Shown: positions 36,971 to 45,041 of the stretch, one piece after another
How the letters are laid out: the number at the start of each line of letters is the position of its first letter
Position numbering within the stretch: position 1 is the first letter of the stretch
From: Bradyrhizobium sp. SZCCT0148
GTDB taxonomy: Bacteria; Pseudomonadota; Alphaproteobacteria; Rhizobiales; Xanthobacteraceae
Assembly (NCBI RefSeq): GCF_018129985.1
Contig: NZ_JAFCKT010000004.1
Coordinates: forward strand, 186,001-250,000
Length of the DNA: 64,000 bases
Direction of reading: 5' to 3'
The notes under the pieces: model-generated
The model's input: only the letters and a program-made list of their open reading frames with translations
The model's database searches: none
What the model was told of the DNA's origin: nothing
Position numbers and translations under genes: made by a program

Positions 36971-37123
36971 AACCGGCCGGACGCCCCCCCAAAAAAATCC
37001 AGGACGCCTGTCGGATCGGCGGCTCCGCGGTCGTCCTCGTGACATGAAGGGGCCCCAGACGCCAATCTTGAGACGCCAATCTTGAGATACCATTGGGCCC
37101 ATCAATTACTGAGGATAACAACC

Positions 37124-37567
37124 ATGCCCAGCACGATCCGTTTGCACCGCGTTCTCGCCACCAGCCCGCAAAAAGTCTATCGCGCCTTCCTGGAGGCCGA
37201 TGCGATGGCGAAATGGCTGCCGCCGAACGGCTTCACCTGCACCGTGCATCAGTTTGAGCCCAAGGTCGGCGGCACATTCAAGATGTCGTTCCGGAACTTC
37301 ACCACAGGCAACAGCCATTCGTTCGGTGGTGAATATCTCGAGCTCGTTCCCGGCGAACGCCTGCGCTACACCGACAGGTTCGACGATCCCAACCTGCCCG
37401 GTGAGATCGAGGTCGCCGTGATCCTCAAGAAGGTTTCGGTCGGCACCGAAGTGGACATCACGCAGGCCGGCATCCCCGACGTGATTCCGCCGGAGGCCTG
37501 CTATCTCGGCTGGCAGGAATCCCTGCGCAATCTGGCGAAACTGGTCGAGCCCGAGATCAATCAGTAG
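37124..37567 (+). CDS. SRPBCC/AHSA1-like protein
   Basis: A 147-residue START/SRPBCC fold protein of the Aha1-C type. Signatures are TIRLHRVLATSPQKVYRAFLEADAMAKWLPPNGFTCTVHQFEPKVGGTFKMSF and the C-terminal ITQAGIPDVIPPEACYLGWQESLRNLAKLVEPE. Such proteins bind small hydrophobic ligands or act in toxin-antitoxin-like ArsR pairs; no ArsR gene is next to it. The ATG at 37124 follows GAGGATAAC. Just upstream (37058-37085) a 14-base sequence GACGCCAATCTTGA is repeated in tandem. Confidence 0.9.
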   Translation: MPSTIRLHRVLATSPQKVYRAFLEADAMAKWLPPNGFTCTVHQFEPKVGGTFKMSFRNFTTGNSHSFGGEYLELVPGERLRYTDRFDDPNLPGEIEVAVILKKVSVGTEVDITQAGIPDVIPPEACYLGWQESLRNLAKLVEPEINQ

Positions 37568-37597
37568 CGTGCGGATCGGGCGGGCACCATGTTTGTG

Positions 37598-37733
37598 GCC
37601 ATCCTTCGAGACGCCCGCCGTTGGCGGGCGTTCAGGATGAGGACCGAGTGCGCGGCACCAGTTTCAACGAGCGCCGATGCCGCTTAGCCTGATCCTGAGG
37701 AGACCGCGAAGCGGTCGTCTCGAAGGACGAGGC
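37598..37733. repeat. Inverted pair of Bradyrhizobium-type palindromic repeats
   Basis: Two related hairpins, CATCCTTCGAGACGCCCGCC... and its partner ...GACCGCGAAGCGGTCGTCTCG continuing AAGGACGAGG, face each other in the convergent gap 37568-37758. Probably non-coding and terminator-like. Confidence 0.7.
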
Positions 37734-37758
37734 GCGCACTCAGATCGCGCGAAAGGCC

Positions 37759-39090
37759 CTACACGCCCGCCTTCGGCGCGATCCCGCCGCTGGCCGTCCA
37801 GCGGTCCGGGTCGGGACTGTGTCCGATCAGCGCGAGGCCATAGGCGATCGACTCGAACTGGTCGCCCGACATCAGCCGTTCGTTGCCGAACCGCTCGGCG
37901 AACAGCTTTCGGACGGCCGGCACGAAGGACGTGCCGCCGGTCAGGAACACCTTTTCGATCTCGCGCGCAGTGACGCCGGCCTCGGCCAGCACCTTGTCGA
38001 CGGTGGCTCCCAAGCGGGCGATGTCGTCGGCAATCCAGGCTTCGAAACTCTTCCGCGTGATGGCCGAGCCGATATCGACACCACCGCCCTTGAAGCGAAA
38101 ATCCACCTTGTCTTGCGCCGACAGTGCGACCTTGGCATCAGACACCGCGCGGTACAGCGAAAAGCCGAGGTCGAAATCGACGATGGTGATGAAGTCCTCG
38201 AGCAGCTTCGGCTTCAAGGCGGTGCGCGCGAGCTCCCTGAGCTCGCGCAGATCGCCGTTGCTCTTCATCATCGCCAGTTGATGCCAGCGCGCGAGGTTGG
38301 TGTAGTGGCCGCTGGGGATCGGCAGCACCTTGTCGAACGAGCGGAAGCTGGAGCCCTTGCCGAGTCTCGGCGAGACGACGTGGTCGACGATGCGATAGTC
38401 GAACGTGTCGCCGGCGATGCCGATGCCGGCGTGTCCGAGCGGATCGGCGCGGAGGGCTCCGCCTGACCGCGAGAAGCGCATCACCGAGAAATCGCTGGTG
38501 CCCCCGCCGAAATCCGCAACCAGCACGGTGGCATCACGCTCCAGCCGGCGGGCAAAGGAGAACGCCGCGCCGACGGGCTCGTAGACATAGCGCGCGTGGC
38601 CGGCGCCCAGCCGCTCGAACGCGGCGCGGTAGCGCTGCATCGCCAGCGCCTCGTCGGGATTGCCGCCGGCAAAGCGCACCGGGCGGCCGACCGTAATGTT
38701 GGATGTCTCGAAACCGAACTTCTCGCCGCCATGGCGCGCCAATGTCCGCAGGAATGCCGCCAGGATATCCTCGAACTTGAACCGCTGCCGGAACACTTGC
38801 GTGGTCTGGAAGCTGGAACTCGCGGCAAAGGTCTTGAACGATTGCAGGAAGCGGTAGACGTGGCGTCCTTCGAGGAATGTCTCGATCGCCCAGGGGCCGC
38901 CCTCGGCCTGGGCGCCGGCGCCCGGCCGGTCCTCCCAGAAACACAGAGCTGACACGTAGACGCTGTGGCGCTGTCCGCCGTGGTCGAAGCGGATGGCCTC
39001 GACCCGGCGATCGTCCGCAGCAATTGCGACGACGGTGTTGCTCGTCCCGAAATCGATGCCGATCGAGACGGCGGGCGAGGCGCTCGACAT
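37759..39090 (-). CDS. Hsp70-family protein without substrate-binding domain (YegD-like)
   Basis: A 443-residue actin-fold ATPase. Phosphate-1 is IGIDFGTSNTVVAIAADDR, phosphate-2 is VLVADFGGGTSDFSVM, and the adenosine motif is VFLTGGTSFVPAVRKLFAERFG. It ends after the ATPase domain, without the beta-sandwich or lid of DnaK, like E. coli YegD (about 450 residues). The function of these short Hsp70s is not settled. It stands alone, divergent from the 45-residue ORF region. Confidence 0.9.
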   Translation of the reverse strand: MSSASPAVSIGIDFGTSNTVVAIAADDRRVEAIRFDHGGQRHSVYVSALCFWEDRPGAGAQAEGGPWAIETFLEGRHVYRFLQSFKTFAASSSFQTTQVFRQRFKFEDILAAFLRTLARHGGEKFGFETSNITVGRPVRFAGGNPDEALAMQRYRAAFERLGAGHARYVYEPVGAAFSFARRLERDATVLVADFGGGTSDFSVMRFSRSGGALRADPLGHAGIGIAGDTFDYRIVDHVVSPRLGKGSSFRSFDKVLPIPSGHYTNLARWHQLAMMKSNGDLRELRELARTALKPKLLEDFITIVDFDLGFSLYRAVSDAKVALSAQDKVDFRFKGGGVDIGSAITRKSFEAWIADDIARLGATVDKVLAEAGVTAREIEKVFLTGGTSFVPAVRKLFAERFGNERLMSGDQFESIAYGLALIGHSPDPDRWTASGGIAPKAGV

Positions 39091-39345
39091 GAACCACTCT
39101 GATCATTGACTGGAAAGGGGGCGAACCACTAACGGCTTTGGTCTGGCCTGCCAAGGCTGGTTTTGCTGCACCGCGTCAGAATCTGCCTGCCCGCACGTGA
39201 CGAAGCACATCTGTTTCGATGCTTTCCCGAGACGTTGTCTGAGGCATTTTCGCAGCCGTAGCGGTTTCAGCGTCCTGTTAGCAACTTTAAGCCCGATACG
39301 GCCCTTTTAGCGGCTCATTATGCTGCAATGCGGCAGCGCGCATGC

Positions 39346-39360
39346 TGCCATGCGATGGCA
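39346..39360. repeat. Small palindrome in the 39091-39444 gap
   Basis: TGCCAT-GCG-ATGGCA, 11 bases before operator site D. The rest of the 354-base gap between the Hsp70 gene and the 45-residue ORF holds only the site D promoter. Confidence 0.45.
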
Positions 39361-39371
39361 TGCATGGACAC

Positions 39372-39388
39372 TGGCATCTGGTATACGT
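39372..39388. promoter_or_regulatory. Oxalate-regulon operator site D with promoter
   Basis: TGGCAT-CTGGT-ATACGT matches the left half and spacer of the regulon palindrome; the right half has two mismatches. A TGGACA -35 element (39365-39370) and TAGATT -10 element (39388-39393) with a 17-base spacer enclose it. It would drive the 45-residue ORF at 39445. Confidence 0.55.
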
Positions 39389-39444
39389 AGATTGCCCTTC
39401 GAGATGAGACAGCACTACTGACTGTCTTGAGAAAGGGAATTCAG

Positions 39445-39582
39445 ATGTCCAAGACCGCCACCATCGCTCTCGCCCCCTCCGCCTCGCTGTTCGCGCGCTT
39501 CATGGCCGCTGTCGATCGTTTCCTGATGGCGAGCGCCGAGATCTCGAATCACAATGGCGACCTGCCGCGTTTCGGCTTGTAA
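39445..39582 (+). CDS. 45-residue small protein in the oxalate regulon
   Basis: Begins MSKTATIALAPSASLFARFM and continues AAVDRFLMASAEISNHNGDLPRFGL to the TAA at 39580-39582. It is too short for routine gene callers. Support comes from a purine-rich site (GAAAGGGAATTC) just before the ATG, a promoter with a regulon-type operator 57 bases upstream (39372-39388), and a strong terminator 77 bases downstream. The middle is a mildly amphipathic helix, and the end carries an NHNGDLPRFGL motif. Similar short proteins ending in RFGL-type tails occur in Bradyrhizobium, from memory. Function unknown. Confidence 0.65.
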   Translation: MSKTATIALAPSASLFARFMAAVDRFLMASAEISNHNGDLPRFGL

Positions 39583-39658
39583 GAAGTCTTTACCCGCGCG
39601 GGAAACGGCGCACCGGTCGGCAAATTGCTGACAGAACGTATGACAGAGTTTGATCAAA

Positions 39659-39684
39659 TGGCCCCGCTCGTCGGGGCCTTTTCT
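39659..39684 (+). terminator. Rho-independent terminator after the 45-residue ORF
   Basis: GGCCCCG-CTCGT-CGGGGCC followed by TTTTCTTTT. Confidence 0.88.
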
Positions 39685-39781
39685 TTTCGCGCCTGCACTT
39701 CTTCAGAATCCTCGTCTCGCTCGCGACGCAACTGCGACGATTCGTCCGTCGGCGTATCCCGCTGACCAATTGTTCGGCGGC

Positions 39782-39798
39782 TGGCATCTCGCATACCA
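39782..39798. promoter_or_regulatory. Oxalate-regulon operator site C
   Basis: TGGCAT-CTCGC-ATACCA, upstream of the second tripartite transporter operon (ATG at 39954). One mismatch from the perfect palindrome (ATACCA for ATGCCA). A weak TTGTTC element lies at 39770-39775. The rest of the 39583-39953 gap holds nothing else recognised. Confidence 0.68.
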
Positions 39799-39953
39799 TC
39801 TGCAACGGAACGATTGCACAACCGAAGGTGCAAGGCGCGGACTACGATGGGAGATCGACCGCAAAAGGTGACCCCACGCATGTGAACCGGGATGGGCTGA
39901 CACCAGCCGACAAAGAGCGGCGGCGTCATGGATTCGACAGGGAGAGAAGCAAG

Positions 39954-40961
39954 ATGAAGCCATTCGTTCTGAATGTCGCGCTGGCGGCAATCGTGATGTC
40001 GTGCGCCAACAGCGCCGCCAGCCGTGCGGCCTGGGAGCCCGTCCGTCCGGTCGAGTTCATCGTGCCCGCTGGCACCGGCGGCGGCGCCGATCAGATGGCC
40101 CGCACCATCCAGGGCATCGTCACCAAGCACAATCTCATGAAGCAGCCGATGGTCGTCATCAACAAGGCCGGCGGCGCGGGCGGCGAAGGCTTCCTCGACC
40201 TGAAGACATCGGCGGGCAATCCTCACAAGATCATCATCACGCTCTCGAACCTGTTCACGACGCCGCTCGCAACGGGCATTCCGTTCAACTGGAAAGACTT
40301 GAGCCCGGTAGCGATGCTGGCGCTCGACGAATTCGTGCTCTGGGTGAACGCCGAGAAACCGTACAATAGCGTCAAGGACTACGTCGACGCCGCGAAGAAA
40401 GCTCCGAGCGGCTCATTCAAGATGGGCGGTACCGGCTCGAAGCAGGAAGACCAGATCATTACGGTCGGCATCGAGAAGGCGACCGATGCGAAGTTCACCT
40501 ACATTCCCTACAAGGGCGGCGGCGAGGTCGCCGTTCAGCTCGTCGGCAATCACGTCGATTCAACCGTCAACAATCCGATCGAGGCCGTCGCGCAATGGCG
40601 TGGCGGCAAACTCCGCCCGCTCTGCGTCTTCGACACCCAGCCGATGGCCTATGACGAACCGATCGCCGACGGCAAGGCGTGGAAGGATATCCCGACCTGC
40701 GCGTCGCAGGGCCTCGCGATGGAATATCTCATGCTGCGCGGCATCTTTATGTCGCCCAAGGCCACGAAGGATCAGGTCGAATATTATGTCGAGCTGTTCA
40801 AGAAGGTCCGTGCCACGCCTGAATGGCAGGACTTCATGAAGAGCGGCGCCTTCAACACGACCTTCCTGGCCGGGGCCGACTATGCCAAGTGGATCGAGGC
40901 GGAGGAAAAGCGCCACGAGGGCTTGATGAAGGAAGCCGGCTTCATCGCAACGGCGAATTGA
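39954..40961 (+). CDS. Tripartite tricarboxylate transporter substrate-binding protein (TctC/Bug family), second system
   Basis: A 335-residue periplasmic binding protein with signal peptide MKPFVLNVALAAIVMSCANSAASRAA. The Bug-family pocket loops are present in a diverged form: VEFIVPAGTGGGADQMARTIQGIV and MVVINKAGGAGGEGFLDLK. Its sequence is well separated from the protein at 25179-26147, so the ligand is likely different. GGGAGAGAAG precedes the ATG at 39954. It begins an operon with TctB- and TctA-type genes and has operator site C upstream, so oxalate or a related dicarboxylate is my best guess for ligand (inference). Confidence 0.93.
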   Translation: MKPFVLNVALAAIVMSCANSAASRAAWEPVRPVEFIVPAGTGGGADQMARTIQGIVTKHNLMKQPMVVINKAGGAGGEGFLDLKTSAGNPHKIIITLSNLFTTPLATGIPFNWKDLSPVAMLALDEFVLWVNAEKPYNSVKDYVDAAKKAPSGSFKMGGTGSKQEDQIITVGIEKATDAKFTYIPYKGGGEVAVQLVGNHVDSTVNNPIEAVAQWRGGKLRPLCVFDTQPMAYDEPIADGKAWKDIPTCASQGLAMEYLMLRGIFMSPKATKDQVEYYVELFKKVRATPEWQDFMKSGAFNTTFLAGADYAKWIEAEEKRHEGLMKEAGFIATAN

Positions 40962-41048
40962 TCCCCGACGCCGACGACGGCCAAGGACGATAGCGGTCCT
41001 CGCCTTGGCCGCGACCGCAAACGACCGCGATTCCACCTGGAGACCCCG

Positions 41049-41546
41049 ATGACAGAACGATCCGGCTCCGAATCTGGCCCGGCGCACAAGACGCTCGAAT
41101 TCGGCATGGCGCTGCTGATCGGCGCCTTTGGACTGGTCGTGATCTTCGGCAGCGTAAAGGCCGGCATCAACTGGGGCGCGGAGGGCCCGCGCGCCGGCTT
41201 CTTCCCCTTCTATGTCGGTGCCGCCATCGTCGGCGCGAGCGCCATCAACCTCTGGAACGCGCAACGCGACGACGATGGCCGGGTCTTCGCGGACTGGGGA
41301 CAGCTTCGCCAGGTGATGAGCGTCCTCGTGCCCACCGCGATCTATGTTGCCTCGATGCCGTTCGTCGGCCTCTACGTGGCCTCGACGGTGTTCATCGCCT
41401 GGTTCATGCGCTGGCTCGGCGGCTATCGCTGGCTGACGACCATCGCGGTCGCGGTCGGCATGCCGGTGGTGACCTATCTCGTGTTCGAGCGCTGGTTCCT
41501 GGTCCCGCTTCCCAAGGGCCCGTTCGAAGAATGGCTCGGCTTGTAG
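41049..41546 (+). CDS. Tripartite tricarboxylate transporter, small membrane subunit (TctB), second system
   Basis: 165 residues with four hydrophobic helices (TLEFGMALLIGAFGLVVIFGSV; AGFFPFYVGAAIVGASAINLW; VMSVLVPTAIYVASMPFVGLYVASTVFIAWFMRWL; WLTTIAVAVGMPVVTYLVFERWFLVPLP). The GPRAGFFPFYVG loop is typical of TctB. It lies 87 bases after the binding-protein gene and 39 bases before the TctA gene. Confidence 0.9.
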   Translation: MTERSGSESGPAHKTLEFGMALLIGAFGLVVIFGSVKAGINWGAEGPRAGFFPFYVGAAIVGASAINLWNAQRDDDGRVFADWGQLRQVMSVLVPTAIYVASMPFVGLYVASTVFIAWFMRWLGGYRWLTTIAVAVGMPVVTYLVFERWFLVPLPKGPFEEWLGL

Positions 41547-41585
41547 GCGCCGTCCCCTTATCATTCCTGCTTCAGGACGTATCGT

Positions 41586-43085
41586 ATGGAAGAGTTGGCC
41601 AATCTGTTTCACGGCTTTGCGGTCGCCCTGCAGCCCTACAACATCATGCTGATGATCGTCGGCATTACGCTCGGGGTCATCATCGGCGTGCTGCCTGGCT
41701 TAGGCGGTGCCAACGGCGTGGCGATCCTGCTTCCGCTGACCTTCAGCATGCCGCCGACATCCGCGATCATCATGCTGTCCTGCATCTATTGGGGCGCTTT
41801 GTTCGGCGGTGCCATCACCTCGATCCTGTTCAACATCCCTGGCGAGCCCTGGTCCGTGGCGACCACCTTCGACGGCTATCCGATGGCGCAACAAGGCAAG
41901 CCCGGCGAAGCCCTGACCGCCGCCTTCACATCCTCCTTCGTCGGCGCGCTGTTTGCCGTCATCATGATCACGCTCGTCGCGCCGCTTGTCGCGGGATTCG
42001 CGCTGCGATTTGGTCCGGCTGAAAAGTTCGCGGTGTACTTCCTGGCGTTCTGCAGCTTCGTCGGCCTGAGCAAGGAGCCGCCTTTCAAGACCATCGCGGC
42101 GATGATGATGGGCTTCGCACTCGCGGCCGTCGGGCTGGATTCGATCACGGGACAATTGCGGCTGACCTTCGGCGTCACGGAGTTGCTCAACGGGTTCGAC
42201 TTCCTGATTGCCGTGATCGGCCTGTTCGGGATCGGCGAGATCCTGCTGACCATGGAAGAAGGGCTGGCCTTCCGCGGCGGCAACGCGAGCATCAACCTGC
42301 GGGTCGTGCTTCAGACCTGGCGGGAGTTGCCCGCCTACTGGATGACCTCGCTGCGCTCCTGCCTGATCGGCTGCTGGATGGGGGTCACGCCCGCCGGCGC
42401 AACGCCCGCATCCTTCATGAGCTACGGCATCGCCAAGCGCCTGTCGCGACGCGGCAACAATTTCGGCAAGGGCGAGATCGAGGGCGTGATCGCGCCGGAG
42501 ACGGCGGCGCATGCCGCGGGCACCGCGGCACTGCTGCCGATGCTGTCGCTCGGGGTGCCAGGTTCGCCGACGGCCGCCGTGCTGCTAGGCGGCTTGTTGA
42601 TCTGGGGCCTGCAGCCCGGCCCGATGCTGTTCGTCGAGCAGAAGGAGTTCGTCTGGGGCCTGATCGCGTCGATGTATCTCGGCAATCTCGCGGGCCTGAT
42701 CGTCGTGCTCACCTGCGTGCCGATCTTCGCCGCGATCCTGCGCGTGCCCTTCAGCATCATTGCGCCGCTTATCCTGGTGCTCTGCGCAATCGGCGCCTAT
42801 TCGGTGCACAACAGCACTTTCGACGTGATGCTGATGCTGGTGTTCGGCGTGCTCGGCTATCTCCTGAAGAAGTGCAATTACCCGCTCGCGCCGCTGGTGC
42901 TCGCAATCGTGCTCGGCGACAAGGCGGAGGAAGCCTTCCGCCAATCGCTGCTGGGATCGCAGGGATCGCTCGGCGTGTTCTTCTCCAACGGCCTTGTCAG
43001 CACGATCATGGCCCTCGGCCTGGTCGCCCTGTTCTGGTCCGCGATCCAGGACGGCTACAGCCGGCTGCGCACGTCGATGGCGTGA
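41586..43085 (+). CDS. Tripartite tricarboxylate transporter, large membrane subunit (TctA), second system
   Basis: 499 residues with 11-12 membrane helices. The family signature is IIGVLPGLGGANGVAILLPLTFSMPPTSAIIMLSCIYWGALFGGAITSILFNIPGEPWSVATTFDGYPMAQQGKPGEAL, and the mid-protein loop is WMGVTPAGATPASFMSYGIAKRLS. It completes a second tripartite transporter. Together with site C this operon is a candidate member of the oxalate regulon. Confidence 0.93.
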   Translation: MEELANLFHGFAVALQPYNIMLMIVGITLGVIIGVLPGLGGANGVAILLPLTFSMPPTSAIIMLSCIYWGALFGGAITSILFNIPGEPWSVATTFDGYPMAQQGKPGEALTAAFTSSFVGALFAVIMITLVAPLVAGFALRFGPAEKFAVYFLAFCSFVGLSKEPPFKTIAAMMMGFALAAVGLDSITGQLRLTFGVTELLNGFDFLIAVIGLFGIGEILLTMEEGLAFRGGNASINLRVVLQTWRELPAYWMTSLRSCLIGCWMGVTPAGATPASFMSYGIAKRLSRRGNNFGKGEIEGVIAPETAAHAAGTAALLPMLSLGVPGSPTAAVLLGGLLIWGLQPGPMLFVEQKEFVWGLIASMYLGNLAGLIVVLTCVPIFAAILRVPFSIIAPLILVLCAIGAYSVHNSTFDVMLMLVFGVLGYLLKKCNYPLAPLVLAIVLGDKAEEAFRQSLLGSQGSLGVFFSNGLVSTIMALGLVALFWSAIQDGYSRLRTSMA

Positions 43086-43428
43086 GGCGCACGCCCGGCG
43101 TCATCGCGCCGATGGCTGCGTCAAATCCGCCGCACCCCAGACTTCTGGAATAAGAAATTCCAGTCATGATGCATTCACTGGATGGGCTGTGTGCCGGCGT
43201 GCGCGGACCGCGTGCGGCGTGACAATTGGCCAATGCGCGGGTTGCTGACAGCCGCTCGTGGCGTCGCGACCCGCCCAAGACATCTCACGGAATCAAGGCG
43301 TTGCGTTTACGCGATCCTTGTAGACAGCTACCCTCAGGCAGTGATTGGGGCTTTAAAAATGGCTGTCCAAAGTGTATGGAGGGGCCCCGCGATATTTCGC
43401 CGCACCCTCAAGTCCCTCGGTTGAATCT

Positions 43429-43445
43429 TGGCATAATGAATACCA
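43429..43445. promoter_or_regulatory. Oxalate-regulon operator site E
   Basis: TGGCAT-AATGA-ATACCA, extended by two bases on each side (CT...AG). TTGAAT (43421-43426) fits a -35 element two bases upstream, with CAAGAT (43444-43449) as -10. Fifty bases upstream of the first OxlT-like gene. The rest of the 411-base gap 43086-43496 shows no gene. Confidence 0.78.
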
Positions 43446-43496
43446 AGATGCCGCCAGCGCACGCATAAAAATGATCGGCGCCTTCGGGAGGAATTC

Positions 43497-44789
43497 ATGA
43501 CGGACATGGTGCAGTCAACGGCGGCCCCTGGTGCTGCGCGCGTGAGCGATGCCTATCGCTGGGCGCAGTTGGCGGTCGGCGTCGCCGCAATGGTGATGAT
43601 CGCGAACTATCAATACGGCTGGACGTTCTTCGTCCCCGACATCCAGAAGAAATTCGGCTGGGATCGCGCGTCGATCCAATGGGCCTTCACCCTGTTCGTC
43701 CTGTTCGAGACCTGGCTGGTCCCGATCGAAGGATGGTTCGTCGACAAATACGGTCCGCGCATCGTCGTGCTGGTCGGCGGGGTGCTCTGCGCCGTCGGCT
43801 GGGCGATCAACGCACAGGCCACCACGCTCAACGGCTATTATCTCGGCATGATCGTCGCCGGCATCGGCGCCGGCGGCGTCTACGGCACCTGCGTCGGCAA
43901 CGCGCTGAAATGGTTTCCCGACAAGCGCGGTCTTGCCGCGGGCATCACGGCCGCGGGCTTCGGTGCTGGCTCCGCGCTGACCGTCGCGCCGATCCAGGCC
44001 ATGATCAAGGACAGTGGATTCCAGACCACCTTCCTCTATTTCGGCCTCGGACAGGGCATCATCATCTGCATCCTCGCCTTCTTCCTGCTCGCGCCGAAAG
44101 CGGGCCAGGTGCCGAACGTGGTGGCGAACGCCAATCTGCTGCAGACCCGGCGCAACTACCAGCCGACCGAAGTGCTGCGTCAGCCGATCTTCTGGCTGAT
44201 GTACTTCATGTTCGTGATCGTCGGCGCCGGCGGCCTGATGGTGACGGCGAACCTGAAGCCCATCGCGGCCGACTGGAAGGTCGACAACGTGCCGGTCACG
44301 CTAATGGCGGTGACGATGACGGCGGTGACGTTCGCGGCCACGATCGACCGCGTGCTCAACGGCCTGACGCGTCCGTTCTTCGGCTGGATCTCCGACATGA
44401 TCGGCCGCGAGAACACGATGTTCATCGCCTTCGGCATGGAAGGCTTTGGCATCTGGATGCTCTACCTCTGGGGCCACGATCCGATCTGGTTCGTGCTGCT
44501 CTCGGGCTTCGTGTTCTTCGCCTGGGGCGAGATCTACTCGCTGTTCCCCTCGACCTGCACCGACACGTTCGGCGCCAAGTTCGCGACCACCAATGCCGGC
44601 CTGCTCTACACTGCGAAGGGCACCGCTGCACTGCTGGTGCCGATCGCCAACTACATGCAGCAATCGTCGGGGACGTGGGACAGCGTGTTCATCATCGCGG
44701 CCGGCGCCAACATCCTGGCTTCGCTGCTGGCGATCGCGGTGCTCAAGCCCTGGCGCAAGGTCGTGGTCGCCAAATCGACCGTCGCCTGA
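43497..44789 (+). CDS. MFS oxalate/formate antiporter-family transporter (OxlT-like), copy 1
   Basis: A 430-residue, 12-helix major facilitator of the oxalate:formate antiporter family. The loop 2-3 motif is GWFVDKYGPRIVVLVGG and helix 4-5 has GGVYGTCVGNALKWFPDKRGLAAGITAAGFG. In helix 8, DRVLNGLTRPFFGWISDMIGR holds an arginine at the OxlT Arg272 position, and in helix 11, Lys374 in YTAKGTAALLVP corresponds to OxlT Lys355; these two bind oxalate in OxlT (family knowledge). GGGAGGAATTC precedes the ATG. It has its own operator (site E) and terminator. Confidence 0.93.
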   Translation: MTDMVQSTAAPGAARVSDAYRWAQLAVGVAAMVMIANYQYGWTFFVPDIQKKFGWDRASIQWAFTLFVLFETWLVPIEGWFVDKYGPRIVVLVGGVLCAVGWAINAQATTLNGYYLGMIVAGIGAGGVYGTCVGNALKWFPDKRGLAAGITAAGFGAGSALTVAPIQAMIKDSGFQTTFLYFGLGQGIIICILAFFLLAPKAGQVPNVVANANLLQTRRNYQPTEVLRQPIFWLMYFMFVIVGAGGLMVTANLKPIAADWKVDNVPVTLMAVTMTAVTFAATIDRVLNGLTRPFFGWISDMIGRENTMFIAFGMEGFGIWMLYLWGHDPIWFVLLSGFVFFAWGEIYSLFPSTCTDTFGAKFATTNAGLLYTAKGTAALLVPIANYMQQSSGTWDSVFIIAAGANILASLLAIAVLKPWRKVVVAKSTVA

Positions 44790-44814
44790 CACACTCAAAA
44801 TAGCTCGTCCGAAC

Positions 44815-44848
44815 AGACGCCCGGCCTCGCGGCCGGGCGTCTTCGTTT
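44815..44848 (+). terminator. Rho-independent terminator after OxlT-like copy 1
   Basis: Twelve-base perfect stem AGACGCCCGGCC / GGCCGGGCGTCT with loop TCGC, then TCGTTT. Confidence 0.9.
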
Positions 44849-44924
44849 GGCTGCTCACGGCCGGTCCCCGGGATATGGAACTGCAGAGAATTGTGACAAT
44901 CCGCCGCAGTTAGGGCTTGATTTC

Positions 44925-44941
44925 TGGAATATCGTATACCA
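44925..44941. promoter_or_regulatory. Oxalate-regulon operator site F
   Basis: TGGAAT-ATCGT-ATACCA, a variant with one change in the left arm. TTGATT (44917-44922) two bases upstream fits a -35 element. It precedes the second OxlT-like gene (ATG 45042). Confidence 0.72.
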
Positions 44942-45041
44942 ACCTGAGCGCAGCGTTTGCGACGATAAGACACAACATTTGCGACACTGGGTCATCTTGC
45001 AATCCCACGTCGCAATCAATCAGCGCGTTGGGAGGTTCTTG

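Noticed and set aside
37058..37085. Tandem 14-base repeat before the SRPBCC gene
   Set aside because: Only two copies and no functional link; probably a small slippage duplication.
39346..39360. TGCCAT-GCG-ATGGCA as a further oxalate-regulon operator
   Set aside because: The half-sites have the opposite polarity (TGCCAT rather than TGGCAT) and a three-base spacer, so it does not fit the motif of the other sites.
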